This document shows, piece by piece, positions 1-6,214 of a stretch of 12,866 nucleotides of DNA; position 1 is the first letter of the stretch, and every line of letters starts with the position of its first letter. A model generated the notes under the pieces. The model saw only the letters and a program-made list of their open reading frames with translations, made no database searches and was not told where the DNA came from. A program made the position numbers and the translations under genes. Source of the stretch: JBMZCV01 sp049613665 (GTDB lineage: Bacteria; Bacteroidota; Bacteroidia; Chitinophagales; UBA2359); the NCBI GenBank assembly GCA_049613665.1, contig JBMZCV010000146.1, positions 1-12,866 on the forward strand. The letters are read 5' to 3'.

Positions 1-36
1 CTATTTTTTGTAAGAAATGACAAAATAATAAGTCTT
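1..36 (+). repeat. Direct repeat shared with the right end of the window
   Basis: The first 36 bases (beginning CTATTTTTTGTAAGAAATGA) recur at 12831-12866 in the same orientation with one difference, G at 19 against A at 12849. The match runs exactly from the first base and exactly to the last base of the window. It could be a dispersed repeat at which both edges were cut, or a terminal overlap. The sequence alone does not decide. Confidence 0.8.
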
Positions 37-70
37 AATATTAAAAAAAATATCAACAAAAAAGTGTACC

Positions 71-194
71 AGCATGAGTTTTTAACTCGTGCTAAACCAA
101 AATGGTAGCTTTTAGCTACCTATTCGTCCAATTCAAAGGTATCTGGTAGTTAAAAACTACCAATTTGATGTGGTACGAGTTAAAAACTCATACC
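71..194. repeat. Composite palindrome of four hairpins in mirror order
   Basis: Four hairpins, each with a 3-nt loop of TTT or AAA, lie in a symmetric order. H1 (71-93) has 10-bp arms around GAGTT/AACTC with one mismatch. H2 (104-120) is GGTAGCT-TTT-AGCTACC, perfect. H3 (145-161) is GGTAGTT-AAA-AACTACC, perfect. H4 (172-194) has 10-bp arms with one mismatch. The spacers are 10, 24 and 10 nt. H1 is also an inverted copy of H4 in its core, and H2 of H3, so the 124 bp could fold as one long arm or as four separate hairpins. No reading frame is visible. This resembles REP/BIME-type intergenic elements, but I cannot name the family. Confidence 0.75.
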
Positions 195-302
195 TGTTTT
201 ATAGCTTATTTGGCACTTTTTGGAGCGAAAAACAATATTCTTGTTATTCTTAAATTCGACAGCCCACTTCTAAGGTTTTTGAAAAATATTAGTCGTTTGT
301 TG

Positions 303-335
303 AGACGTGACAGGTTTTAAAAACCTGTCACGTCT
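303..335. repeat. Perfect 33-bp palindrome
   Basis: The left arm AGACGTGACAGGTTT (303-317) and right arm AAACCTGTCACGTCT (321-335) are perfect complements around TAA. The centre (GGTTTTAAAAACC) resembles the centres of the hairpins at 71-194. A wider inverted pair, TTCTTGTTATT at 238-248 and AATAACAAGAA at 360-370, encloses it. It could act as a terminator or belong to a dispersed palindromic family. No T-tract adjoins it, which makes a simple intrinsic terminator less likely. Confidence 0.7.
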
Positions 336-370
336 AAGCTCATTTAAATTTTTTCTTTCAATAACAAGAA

Positions 371-451
371 AGAAATGACATATTTTTCTAGCCAAAAGAG
401 TCAAATATAAAAAAGAATGGACACTTATTGTTTTAGAAATATGTCATTTCT
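371..451. repeat. Inverted repeat pair of the AGAAATGACATATTTCT family
   Basis: AGAAATGACATATTTTTCT (371-389) is inverted as AGAAATATGTCATTTCT (435-451), leaving a loop of about 45 nt. The same word reappears near 4883-4899 and 5183-5195 and within the terminator palindrome at 6175-6207, so it is a dispersed intergenic motif rather than a chance hairpin. No function can be assigned. Confidence 0.6.
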
Positions 452-487
452 AATAGTCTCAAAATGTAGAACTACTTAGGTTATAGT

Positions 488-540
488 GCATTAAGTACCA
501 AATATCGTTTAAAAATACGATAATTTGATGCTTATTATGC
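488..540. repeat. Imperfect palindrome downstream of the lipoprotein gene
   Basis: GCATTAAGTACCAAATATCGT on the left pairs imperfectly with ACGATAATTTGATGC and the following TTATTATGC on the right. The tightest part is TATCGT (503-508) with ACGATA (517-522) around TTAAAAAT. It lies about 55 bases beyond the stop codon of the minus-strand lipoprotein gene, so it could end that transcript. It lacks a clean T-tract, so this is only a possibility. Confidence 0.45.
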
Positions 541-593
541 TAAACATTAAAATGCCAACAGAGACTACTTTTTTCTAATGCAAGAATAACTGT

Positions 594-1640
594 TTAATTG
601 GCGAAATCGTTTAATTCTTGCTCAATTAATGTTATAATGTCAATTGGCTCTTGGCTAAACATACTTTTCCAATTTGGCTGTTGAGCTATTTTTTTATACA
701 ACAATACAAGTGCCAAACCCTCTTCTTGCGACCACCAACTTTTGCCTCTTCGAGTAGCTTTAATGGCCACTTGTTCCGAAAAGCCGCCGCCATCTCGATG
801 TGTGAGCCATGTAACCATAGCATACTGTCCGACTCCTTCCATTGTTAAAAAAATTCTATCCATTTCTGGCAATATTTCTTTTTTGGGTGTAAGAAATTTC
901 TGTTGCCTTAAAGCAAATTTTTGCAAGATTTCAGCTATTTCTGCCTTCTGAATTTCTTTTGTAGGTTTATTCAAAAGCTTATAAACTGCTTCTGTTTGCT
1001 CTCTAAAAAGCTGCACATACAGCGAGTCGTCAGAAAAATAATCTTGAATAATATCGTCGCTTACTACAAAATCAAATTTGTGTTTCTTTTCATAGTCTGT
1101 AATTTTTGCACCTATTCCATTCATTTGTCTAGTATGAGCAAATTCATGAAGAAAAACGCCAATAAGCATATTTTTAAGCCCTACTTCTTCGCTATCTATG
1201 CCTGCATTTTTCCAAAATGATGGAGCAGCCATTACAAAAAAAGATTCGACTTCTGCTTTCTCCGATGGTGCTGCAAATGTCATAATCTGAATAGGCACTT
1301 TCTGTCCATCAGGAATCGTAATAGAATCATTATGACTTTGTTTGTACCAAACTATTTCTTTTTCATACAAAGTAGGCCCTTTTATTTTTTGACCATTTGG
1401 AGCACTCGTTTTTGAGTTCGTATAAACATACTTATCATCAAAAAATAACATTTCAGGAGGTTTTGCTTTTCCTATTTCAAATTCTCCCTTTGAAATTAGC
1501 TTCCATGCTTCAAACCAATCATAAAGCCAATCGATTTCAGCATTTAATTGAGCAGGCTGTTTGCTCTTATTTTGCTTTTTTTCCATTCCGCAAGAAGACA
1601 GAATTATCAAAAAAGTGATGAATATTAGTTCAATTTTCAT
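594..1640 (-). CDS. Lipoprotein with an HEXXH zinc-metallopeptidase motif
   Basis: This 348-residue protein starts with a short basic stretch, a hydrophobic segment and the lipobox LSSC, with the cysteine at residue 17. That is a type II signal peptide, so the protein is probably a lipid-anchored envelope protein. HEFAH at 165-169 is the HEXXH zinc-binding motif of zincin peptidases. The later EGVGQYA (E268) resembles the EGxxxY helix that supplies a third ligand in some families, and E214 or E217 are alternatives. No substrate or named family can be given. The ATG at 1640 was chosen. An in-frame TTG at 1658 would add six residues (MKNKVK), but ATG is preferred because nothing favours the TTG. 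A truncated mobile-element copy lies about 125 bp upstream. That it is a peptidase is an inference from the motif alone. Confidence 0.85.
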   Translation of the reverse strand: MKIELIFITFLIILSSCGMEKKQNKSKQPAQLNAEIDWLYDWFEAWKLISKGEFEIGKAKPPEMLFFDDKYVYTNSKTSAPNGQKIKGPTLYEKEIVWYKQSHNDSITIPDGQKVPIQIMTFAAPSEKAEVESFFVMAAPSFWKNAGIDSEEVGLKNMLIGVFLHEFAHTRQMNGIGAKITDYEKKHKFDFVVSDDIIQDYFSDDSLYVQLFREQTEAVYKLLNKPTKEIQKAEIAEILQKFALRQQKFLTPKKEILPEMDRIFLTMEGVGQYAMVTWLTHRDGGGFSEQVAIKATRRGKSWWSQEEGLALVLLYKKIAQQPNWKSMFSQEPIDIITLIEQELNDFAN

Positions 1641-1765
1641 TTTTACTTTATTTTTCAATGACGACTAATTGTTACTACAATGTATTAGCTACTTTGCTTT
1701 TTTATGTAAACCATTTAGAAGTTAAATAAAGTTCAGTTTTTCTTAAAGGCTTTTAATTTTTTTCA

Positions 1766-1880
1766 CAGCTATTCTTGGTTTAACAAAACAAACATTTTTT
1801 GGTAGAGGGAAACATACTATTTTTCAGTTCAAAAGGCTATTAAATTTGCAAATATGGGACACCTTAGTTTAAAAAAATGG
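1766..1880. mobile_element. Truncated copy (copy A) of the MITE-like element
   Basis: The copy begins with the terminal sequence CAGCTATTCTTGGTTTAAC and aligns with the complete copy at 2976-3197 through AAACATACTATTTTT (1810-1824) and the following CAGTTCAAAAGGCTAT. It then drifts and is lost near 1880. The second internal arm and the opposite terminus (AAAGCGAGAATAGCTG) are missing, so this is a decayed or half element. No target duplication can be defined. It is more diverged than the two complete copies and so probably older. Confidence 0.75.
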
Positions 1881-1989
1881 TAATTATATTAGACATTATT
1901 CACAAAAAAAGTGTGAGGGAAAATAAAAACATCATTGGATAAATTCGAATATTACATTTGCATAGTTTTAGCAAATGTTGTCGTAAAAC

Positions 1990-2024
1990 AAGGTGGTAGG
2001 CACTTCTAAAGTACCTGCCACCTT
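1990..2024 (-). terminator. Hairpin, possible terminator of the hydrolase gene
   Basis: AAGGTGGTAGGCACTT (1990-2005) pairs with AAGTACCTGCCACCTT (2009-2024) with two mismatches, one of them a possible G-U pair, around CTA. On the minus strand, which is the direction of the hydrolase gene ending at 2080, the stem is followed by TGTTTTA, a weak U-rich tail. It may equally belong to the dispersed palindromic repeats seen elsewhere in the gaps. The rest of 1659-2079 holds only the truncated mobile element and AT-rich sequence. Confidence 0.45.
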
Positions 2025-2079
2025 ATTATCCTATTATTTTTTATCTAACATTTTGTGAATAAGCTCTATTGGATAGCTA

Positions 2080-2940
2080 TTATTTATTTTTCATTATTAA
2101 TGCTTCAATTTTCATATTATCTACTTTATTCTGAACATGTTTGGAATCCTCAAGCAACACTGTTTTTTTAACAGATAAAAATATTTTTGAAGCTCTTTTT
2201 AGCATTTTCTCACCAGGAAATATTATATCTTTTTTTGCTGCTATCAAGGTAATAGGCGTTTTAATTTCCTTGGCTTCTGCCTTACTGATGACAGGAACAG
2301 GCGTGAAATCCATCTCGAAATTTAGAAAAACTTTAGAAAGATATTTAATAGCAAATTCATCTCTATCCGTAAATACTTCGAATAAAAATTGCTCTACAAA
2401 TTTCATCTTTTTGGTTTTCATATACCGCTTCATAGGAATAAATATTTTGAACAACGCCTTTAAAGGGTTTCCATTTACAATATAGGCAGGTGCGGCCAAA
2501 TACACTTCTTTGATGTTAGTTTCTTTGTTTATGAGGGTTTTCAAAATCACCAAACCTCCAAACGAAAAGCCGACAAGTGTTACATTATTTAATTTTAGCG
2601 ATTCTATGATTTCATTTATCCATTTTCCATACGAATCATCTTTCATACTCAGCCTTGTTGCAGCACTTTTGTTGGGTTGAGCAAGCACATCAATCGCAAA
2701 AACTTGAAACTGCTTCGATAAATTAGGGTAAGTTTCTAAACCAATTGGAGCACAACCATTTGACCCATGTATTATCATCAAAGGCGGATTTGAAGCTGTG
2801 CCTGTAACAATGATATTGGTTTTTCCGTAACTCGAATCAATAACTTTATATTGGTACTCAATGTTTAACTCTTCTAGCTTTTCGTCATATAGACTAAGTA
2901 TTTCATCTTTTCCAGCTTCTGATTTAAAAAATGACGGCAT
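2080..2940 (-). CDS. Alpha/beta hydrolase family protein
   Basis: This 286-residue soluble protein has no signal peptide and shows the alpha/beta-hydrolase landmarks in order: an HGSNG oxyanion loop (58-62), the nucleophile elbow GFSFGG (124-129, Ser126), an acid in AAKKDIIFPG (Asp238), and the catalytic histidine in DSKHVQN (His268). The length is normal for the fold. The family covers esterases, lipases, lactonases and C-C hydrolases, and the substrate cannot be read from the sequence. The ATG at 2940 is well placed. A complete MITE-like insertion begins only 35 bp upstream of this start, so the promoter has probably been displaced or is supplied by the element. It is likely transcribed alone. 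Confidence 0.9.
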   Translation of the reverse strand: MPSFFKSEAGKDEILSLYDEKLEELNIEYQYKVIDSSYGKTNIIVTGTASNPPLMIIHGSNGCAPIGLETYPNLSKQFQVFAIDVLAQPNKSAATRLSMKDDSYGKWINEIIESLKLNNVTLVGFSFGGLVILKTLINKETNIKEVYLAAPAYIVNGNPLKALFKIFIPMKRYMKTKKMKFVEQFLFEVFTDRDEFAIKYLSKVFLNFEMDFTPVPVISKAEAKEIKTPITLIAAKKDIIFPGEKMLKRASKIFLSVKKTVLLEDSKHVQNKVDNMKIEALIMKNK

Positions 2941-2975
2941 ATTTGTTTTTTTTATTTATAATTATTTGTATTCTG

Positions 2976-3197
2976 CAGCTATTTTCGGTTTAACAAAAGA
3001 AACCTGTTTGATAAGGGAAACATACTATTTTTCAGTTCAAAAGGCTATAAAAATAGGAAATATTGGTCTCCTTAGCTTAAAAAAAATAGTATGTTTAAAC
3101 TTTTGATAAAAAAAGCCTTAAAAACTAATTACTGACACAGGAAAACAAGTAACTGCTTTTTTATAATATTTACTTATTTTCAAAGCGAGAATAGCCG
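2976..3197. mobile_element. MITE-like element, copy B, with 9-bp target duplication
   Basis: This 222-bp non-coding element starts CAGCTATTTTCGGTTT and ends AAAGCGAGAATAGCCG, giving 16-bp terminal inverted repeats with three mismatches. It is flanked by perfect 9-bp direct repeats TGTATTCTG at 2967-2975 and 3198-3206, the mark of a transposase-mediated insertion. Internally, AAACATACTATTTTT (3018-3032) is inverted as AAAAATAGTATGTTT (3082-3096). It is roughly 90% identical by eye to the inverted copy at 4928-5151. It encodes no transposase, so a transposase acting from elsewhere is inferred. It fills most of the 2941-3304 gap, and the remaining ~107 bp before the next gene show nothing recognisable. 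Confidence 0.9.
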
Positions 3198-3304
3198 TGT
3201 ATTCTGACAATTTTGCCTCAAAAATGCCACACTTAAACAGCCGAAAGGTGGGTTTCCTGAAAGACATAACGACAAAATTATTATTAACCGATGTTTGATA
3301 CTTA

Positions 3305-3841
3305 CTATCTTTTTAGTATTCCTAAATATTCTTTCCATGGCCCAACTTCAGCTTTATATTGTTTTGCCATAACCCTTGAAATTTGCGAAATATGCCCCAA
3401 ATCATGTACTACCCAAGTTGACAATAGCTGTTTTAAATTAACATTGCCCAATTCGGGATGTATTCCTTTTTTAGCTAAGTCGGCTACTTCAATTTGCAGG
3501 CTATTTAATTCGTTTATATTTTTCGCTCTCATTGCTTTAAATTCTCCAAGCAGCTCGGCAATAGTTCCTTCTTTAGTCACATTCATTTGTGCAAACCTAT
3601 CAAACGGTTCAAAGGTTTTATTTTCAGAATTTGATAGCATAATTTTAGCTCTCGGAATCCAATCCGTTTTTTCTCCATGTATTAAATGTCCAACTATATC
3701 ATAGGGACTCCAAGTATTTTCGCCTTCATTATTTCTCAACCATTCTTCCGATAAACCGTTTAGCATGGTTTCCAATATTGAAGGAGTCTTAGTTAAAATT
3801 TCGATAGACTTTTCTATTTCAAATTTCATTTGTGACATCAT
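3305..3841 (-). CDS. DinB-like (DinB_2 superfamily) four-helix protein
   Basis: The 178-residue product carries the landmarks of the DinB/YfiT-like metal-binding four-helix fold: ENTWSPYDIVGHLIHGE near 41-57 with His52, and WVVHDLGHISQ near 143-153 with His146 and His150 as the HxxxH pair. Members bind a divalent metal. Some are thiol transferases, but most have no known function, and being named after DinB does not make this the DinB polymerase. Several starts are possible: ATG at 3853, 3841, 3838 and 3829, plus an upstream TTG at 3931. The pair at 3841/3838 is preferred because an A-rich stretch precedes it, as is usual in this group. The family assignment is firm and the start is uncertain. 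It is divergent from nadC. Confidence 0.85.
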   Translation of the reverse strand: MMSQMKFEIEKSIEILTKTPSILETMLNGLSEEWLRNNEGENTWSPYDIVGHLIHGEKTDWIPRAKIMLSNSENKTFEPFDRFAQMNVTKEGTIAELLGEFKAMRAKNINELNSLQIEVADLAKKGIHPELGNVNLKQLLSTWVVHDLGHISQISRVMAKQYKAEVGPWKEYLGILKR

Positions 3842-3948
3842 GTTTTTTTGCATTCGTAAGTTTCGGTTTTTTATAAATTTAATTTCAAACTGAAAGACCA
3901 CAATAATAAAACATTCCATGCAAATATCCAAACATTAAATAAGCTTTT

Positions 3949-3975
3949 TTGCTAACGTTATTTTCCTTAATTTTG
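3949..3975 (+). promoter_or_regulatory. Candidate promoter of nadC (TTG / TAnnTTTG type)
   Basis: TAATTTTG at 3968-3975 fits the Bacteroidota -7 consensus TAnnTTTG exactly, and TTG at 3949-3951 lies 16 bp upstream, slightly shorter than the usual spacing. The nadC start codon follows 25 bases downstream after an A-rich leader with no Shine-Dalgarno site. This is consensus matching only, and the sequence is AT-rich enough for chance matches. Confidence 0.45.
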
Positions 3976-4000
3976 CCCATAAAAAAAAACGAAAAAGAAC

Positions 4001-4846
4001 ATGAATTTACACGATTTTATAGACCAAATCATCAGAGAAGACATTGGCGAAGGCATAGGAAAAGGCGACCATACTTCGCTGTCTTGCATTCCAGATACCG
4101 CAACCGACACTGCGAGACTCATCGTGAAAGGCGATGGTGTGTTGGCTGGCGTAGAGTTGGCAGAGCTTATTTTCAAGCAAATAGATGCCGATTTGAGCCT
4201 TGATATTTTTATAAAAGATGGCGAAAAAGTGAAAAAAGGTGATATTGCTTTTACCGTGACAGGAAAAACGCAGTCTATTTTGCAGGCAGAGCGACTTGTC
4301 CTAAATTGTATGCAACGCATGAGCGGAATCGCTACGATGACCAACAAATTTGTCGAACTTGTCGCTGATACAAATGCGAAAGTTTTAGACACTAGAAAAA
4401 CAACACCTTGCTTTCGCTATATCGAAAAATGGGCTGTCAGAATCGGTGGCGGACACAATCACAGAATGGGTTTGTACGATATGATTATGATAAAAGACAA
4501 CCATCACGATTTTTGCGGAGGCATCACCAATGCGATACTCACTACTCGTAAATATCTGAATGACAAAGGTTTAGATATTAAAGTAGAAATAGAAGTGAGA
4601 AATTTGGAAGAGTTGAACGAAGTTTTAGCAGTTGGCCAAGTCGATAGAATTATGCTCGACAATTTTGATGTACCTACCACCAAAAAAGCAGTTGAAATCG
4701 TGAATAAGCGTTTTGAAACCGAATCTTCTGGTGGCATAACACTCGACACTATCAGAGGATATTCCGAAACAGGTGTTGATTATATTTCGGTAGGTGCTTT
4801 GACTCATTCTTACAAAAGTCTTGATTTGAGCTTGAAAGCAGTTTAA
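4001..4846 (+). CDS. nadC: Nicotinate-nucleotide pyrophosphorylase (carboxylating), NadC
   Basis: Quinolinate phosphoribosyltransferase joins quinolinate to PRPP, releasing CO2 and pyrophosphate, to make nicotinate mononucleotide, the third step of de novo NAD synthesis in the cytoplasm. All family landmarks are present in 281 residues: EDIGEGIGKGDHTS near 13-26, AERLVLNCMQRMSGIAT near 96-112, DTRKTTP at 130-136, GGGHNHRMGL at 149-158, MIKDNH ending at His168, VEIEVRN near 195-201, MLDNF at 218-222 and GGITLDTI with YISVGALTHS at the end. Length and start are typical. nadA and nadB are not next to it, so it stands apart from the rest of the pathway here. A divergent DinB-like gene lies upstream and a MITE-like element downstream. 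Confidence 0.97.
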   Translation: MNLHDFIDQIIREDIGEGIGKGDHTSLSCIPDTATDTARLIVKGDGVLAGVELAELIFKQIDADLSLDIFIKDGEKVKKGDIAFTVTGKTQSILQAERLVLNCMQRMSGIATMTNKFVELVADTNAKVLDTRKTTPCFRYIEKWAVRIGGGHNHRMGLYDMIMIKDNHHDFCGGITNAILTTRKYLNDKGLDIKVEIEVRNLEELNEVLAVGQVDRIMLDNFDVPTTKKAVEIVNKRFETESSGGITLDTIRGYSETGVDYISVGALTHSYKSLDLSLKAV

Positions 4847-4862
4847 ATAATAGTTTTAAATT

Positions 4863-4899
4863 TTTAGTTAATAACTAAATCAAGAAATGATATATTTCT
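4863..4899. repeat. Two small AT-rich palindromes after nadC
   Basis: TTTAGTTA (4863-4870) pairs perfectly with TAACTAAA (4872-4879), and just after it lies AGAAATGATATATTTCT (4883-4899), a member of the dispersed AGAAATGACATATTTCT family. They begin 17 bases after the nadC stop codon. The first stem is almost all A/T and would be a weak terminator at best. Confidence 0.4.
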
Positions 4900-4927
4900 A
4901 AAACTACAATAACTCATAACTTTTTAG

Positions 4928-5151
4928 CAGCTATTCTCGCTTTGAAATAAAATAAATATTATAAAAAAAATATCCACTTGTTTTTCTGTGTCAGCAATTA
5001 GTTTTTAAGGCCTTTTTTATCAAAAGCTTAAACATACTATTTTTTTTAGGCTAAGAAGACCAATATTTCCTATTTTTATAGCCTTTTGAACTGAAAAATA
5101 GTATGTTTCCCCTATCAAAAAAGGTTTCTTTTGTTAAACCGAGAATAGCTG
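4928..5151. mobile_element. MITE-like element, copy C, with 9-bp target duplication
   Basis: This 224-bp element has termini CAGCTATTCTCGCTTT and AAACCGAGAATAGCTG, inverted repeats matching at 15 of 16 positions. It is flanked by perfect 9-bp direct repeats ACTTTTTAG at 4919-4927 and 5152-5160. It is the inverted, roughly 90% identical counterpart of the copy at 2976-3197. The inner arms AAACATACTATTTTT (5030-5044) and AAAAATAGTATGTTT (5094-5108) make the whole unit a nested palindrome. No open reading frame of note lies inside. Together with the small palindromes on either side it accounts for most of the 387-bp gap between nadC and the phosphodiesterase gene. Confidence 0.92.
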
Positions 5152-5163
5152 ACTTTTTAGATT

Positions 5164-5190
5164 TGACATTTTTGACTAAAAAATATGTCA
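5164..5190. repeat. Short inverted repeat upstream of the phosphodiesterase gene
   Basis: TGACAT (5164-5169) followed by a T-run pairs with an A-run followed by ATGTCA (5185-5190). The right arm continues into TTTCT, giving the AATATGTCATTTCT word of the dispersed palindrome family. It could end transcription entering from the nadC side. The evidence is weak. Confidence 0.3.
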
Positions 5191-5233
5191 TTTCTCCCAT
5201 TTGTGTGTCTAAACTTTGAATTAAAAAAATGCC

Positions 5234-6154
5234 ATGAGAAATTTACAACAAATTGCAAACTTCAATGCTATTCGCTTTCGCAATTTTTTAGACAAAAAAC
5301 AAGATGCAAACGATATTTCGCCTATTTTCACTTTTCAAGGACATAGAGGTGCGAGAGGTTTGTTGCCAGAAAATACAGTCGCTTCTTTTCAGAAATGTTT
5401 TGAGTTTGGCATTCATACTGTTGAGCTAGATGTTGTCGTGAGCAAAGATGAGCAGTTAGTTGTTTCGCATGAGGAATGGTTTGCGGCCAATATTTCTACA
5501 AAACCAAATGGCCAGCCTGTAACAAAAGCAGAAGAAATGCAGCATCTCATTTATCAGATGCCTTATAGTGAGGTAAAAAAATATGATTGTGGGCAGCGTG
5601 GCCATATCCTTTTTTTGGAACAACAGCCGCAAAAAGCTTACAAACCTTTGTTAAAAGAAGTGGTAGAGCAAGGGGATTTGTTTAGCAAAACAAAAGGTTT
5701 GAAAATGCCTATTTACAATATCGAAATCAAAACTTCGGAACAACGAGGCGATGAATACTTGCACCCTGCTCCGAAAAAATATGCAGAGCTAGTATTTAGA
5801 ACTTTGCAACAACTCGGTATTGAAAATCGTGTTTTGGTGCAGTCTTTTGATGTGCGACTTGTGCAAGCTATGAAAGCTATTGCACCACATTTGAAACTCT
5901 CTTTGCTACTAGATAATGCTCATAGTTTGGCTTGGAATATCAAACGATTAGGTTTTGTTCCTAATGTGTATGCACCTTATTATCAGTTTATTACACGAAA
6001 ATTGGTGCAAGATGTTCATGCTCTCGGTGCAGAAATCATTACATGGACGGTAAACGAACCGAAAGATATGTTGCGGCTGATGTATTATGGTGTTGATAGC
6101 ATTATTACAGATTATCCAAATAGGGCGGCTGCTTTGCTAAAAGATTTAAAATAA
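5234..6154 (+). CDS. Glycerophosphodiester phosphodiesterase family protein
   Basis: Glycerophosphodiester phosphodiesterases hydrolyse deacylated phospholipids to glycerol 3-phosphate and an alcohol. In this 306-residue protein the signature GHRGARGLLPENT (36-48) gives catalytic His37. VELDV supplies metal ligands Glu64 and Asp66, VVSHEEW supplies His79, and YNIEIKT supplies Glu165. VLVQSFD and the C-terminal SIITDYPNRA complete the TIM-barrel pattern. There is no signal peptide, so it probably acts in the cytoplasm, unlike exported GlpQ. The ATG at 5234 is 82 bp beyond a MITE-like insertion. A second ATG five bases upstream is out of frame and stops at once. It converges on the polyketide synthase gene and shares a terminator with it. 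Confidence 0.93.
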   Translation: MRNLQQIANFNAIRFRNFLDKKQDANDISPIFTFQGHRGARGLLPENTVASFQKCFEFGIHTVELDVVVSKDEQLVVSHEEWFAANISTKPNGQPVTKAEEMQHLIYQMPYSEVKKYDCGQRGHILFLEQQPQKAYKPLLKEVVEQGDLFSKTKGLKMPIYNIEIKTSEQRGDEYLHPAPKKYAELVFRTLQQLGIENRVLVQSFDVRLVQAMKAIAPHLKLSLLLDNAHSLAWNIKRLGFVPNVYAPYYQFITRKLVQDVHALGAEIITWTVNEPKDMLRLMYYGVDSIITDYPNRAAALLKDLK

Positions 6155-6174
6155 GCTTTTTAACAAAGTTGTTT

Positions 6175-6212
6175 AGATATGACATTTCTTTAAGAAATGT
6201 CATATCTTTTTT
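6175..6212. terminator. Bidirectional terminator palindrome between convergent genes
   Basis: AGATATGACATTTCTT (6175-6190) pairs perfectly with AAGAAATGTCATATCT (6192-6207) around a single T, followed by a run of T. It sits 20 bases after the phosphodiesterase stop and 8 bases before the end of the convergent polyketide synthase gene, the expected place for a shared terminator. Its arms contain the same GACATTTCT / AGAAATGTC word seen in other gaps. Confidence 0.75.
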
Positions 6213-6214
6213 GT

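Noticed and set aside
71..194. CRISPR array
   Set aside because: The repeated units are palindromes in mirror order with short fixed spacers, not direct repeats with unique spacers of 30 nt or so, and no cas gene is present.
383..397. 15-bp direct repeat TTTTTCTAGCCAAAA with 11497-11511
   Set aside because: It is short, AT-rich and without matching flanks, so it may be chance or a remnant, and no structure supports it.
2861..3106. Plus-strand open frame of 81 codons across the hydrolase start and the MITE-like element
   Set aside because: It runs antisense to the hydrolase and through element repeats, its translation is low-complexity, and copy C offers no matching frame, so it is not a transposase remnant.
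2976..3197. Riboswitch or conserved leader RNA upstream of several genes
   Set aside because: Perfect 9-bp direct repeats of different sequence flank each complete copy, which is explained by transposition and not by a conserved leader. A secondary regulatory role is kept as a separate finding.
3949..4203. Plus-strand frame of 84 codons overlapping the start of nadC
   Set aside because: It is an out-of-frame shadow of nadC, rich in Arg and His and with no family features.
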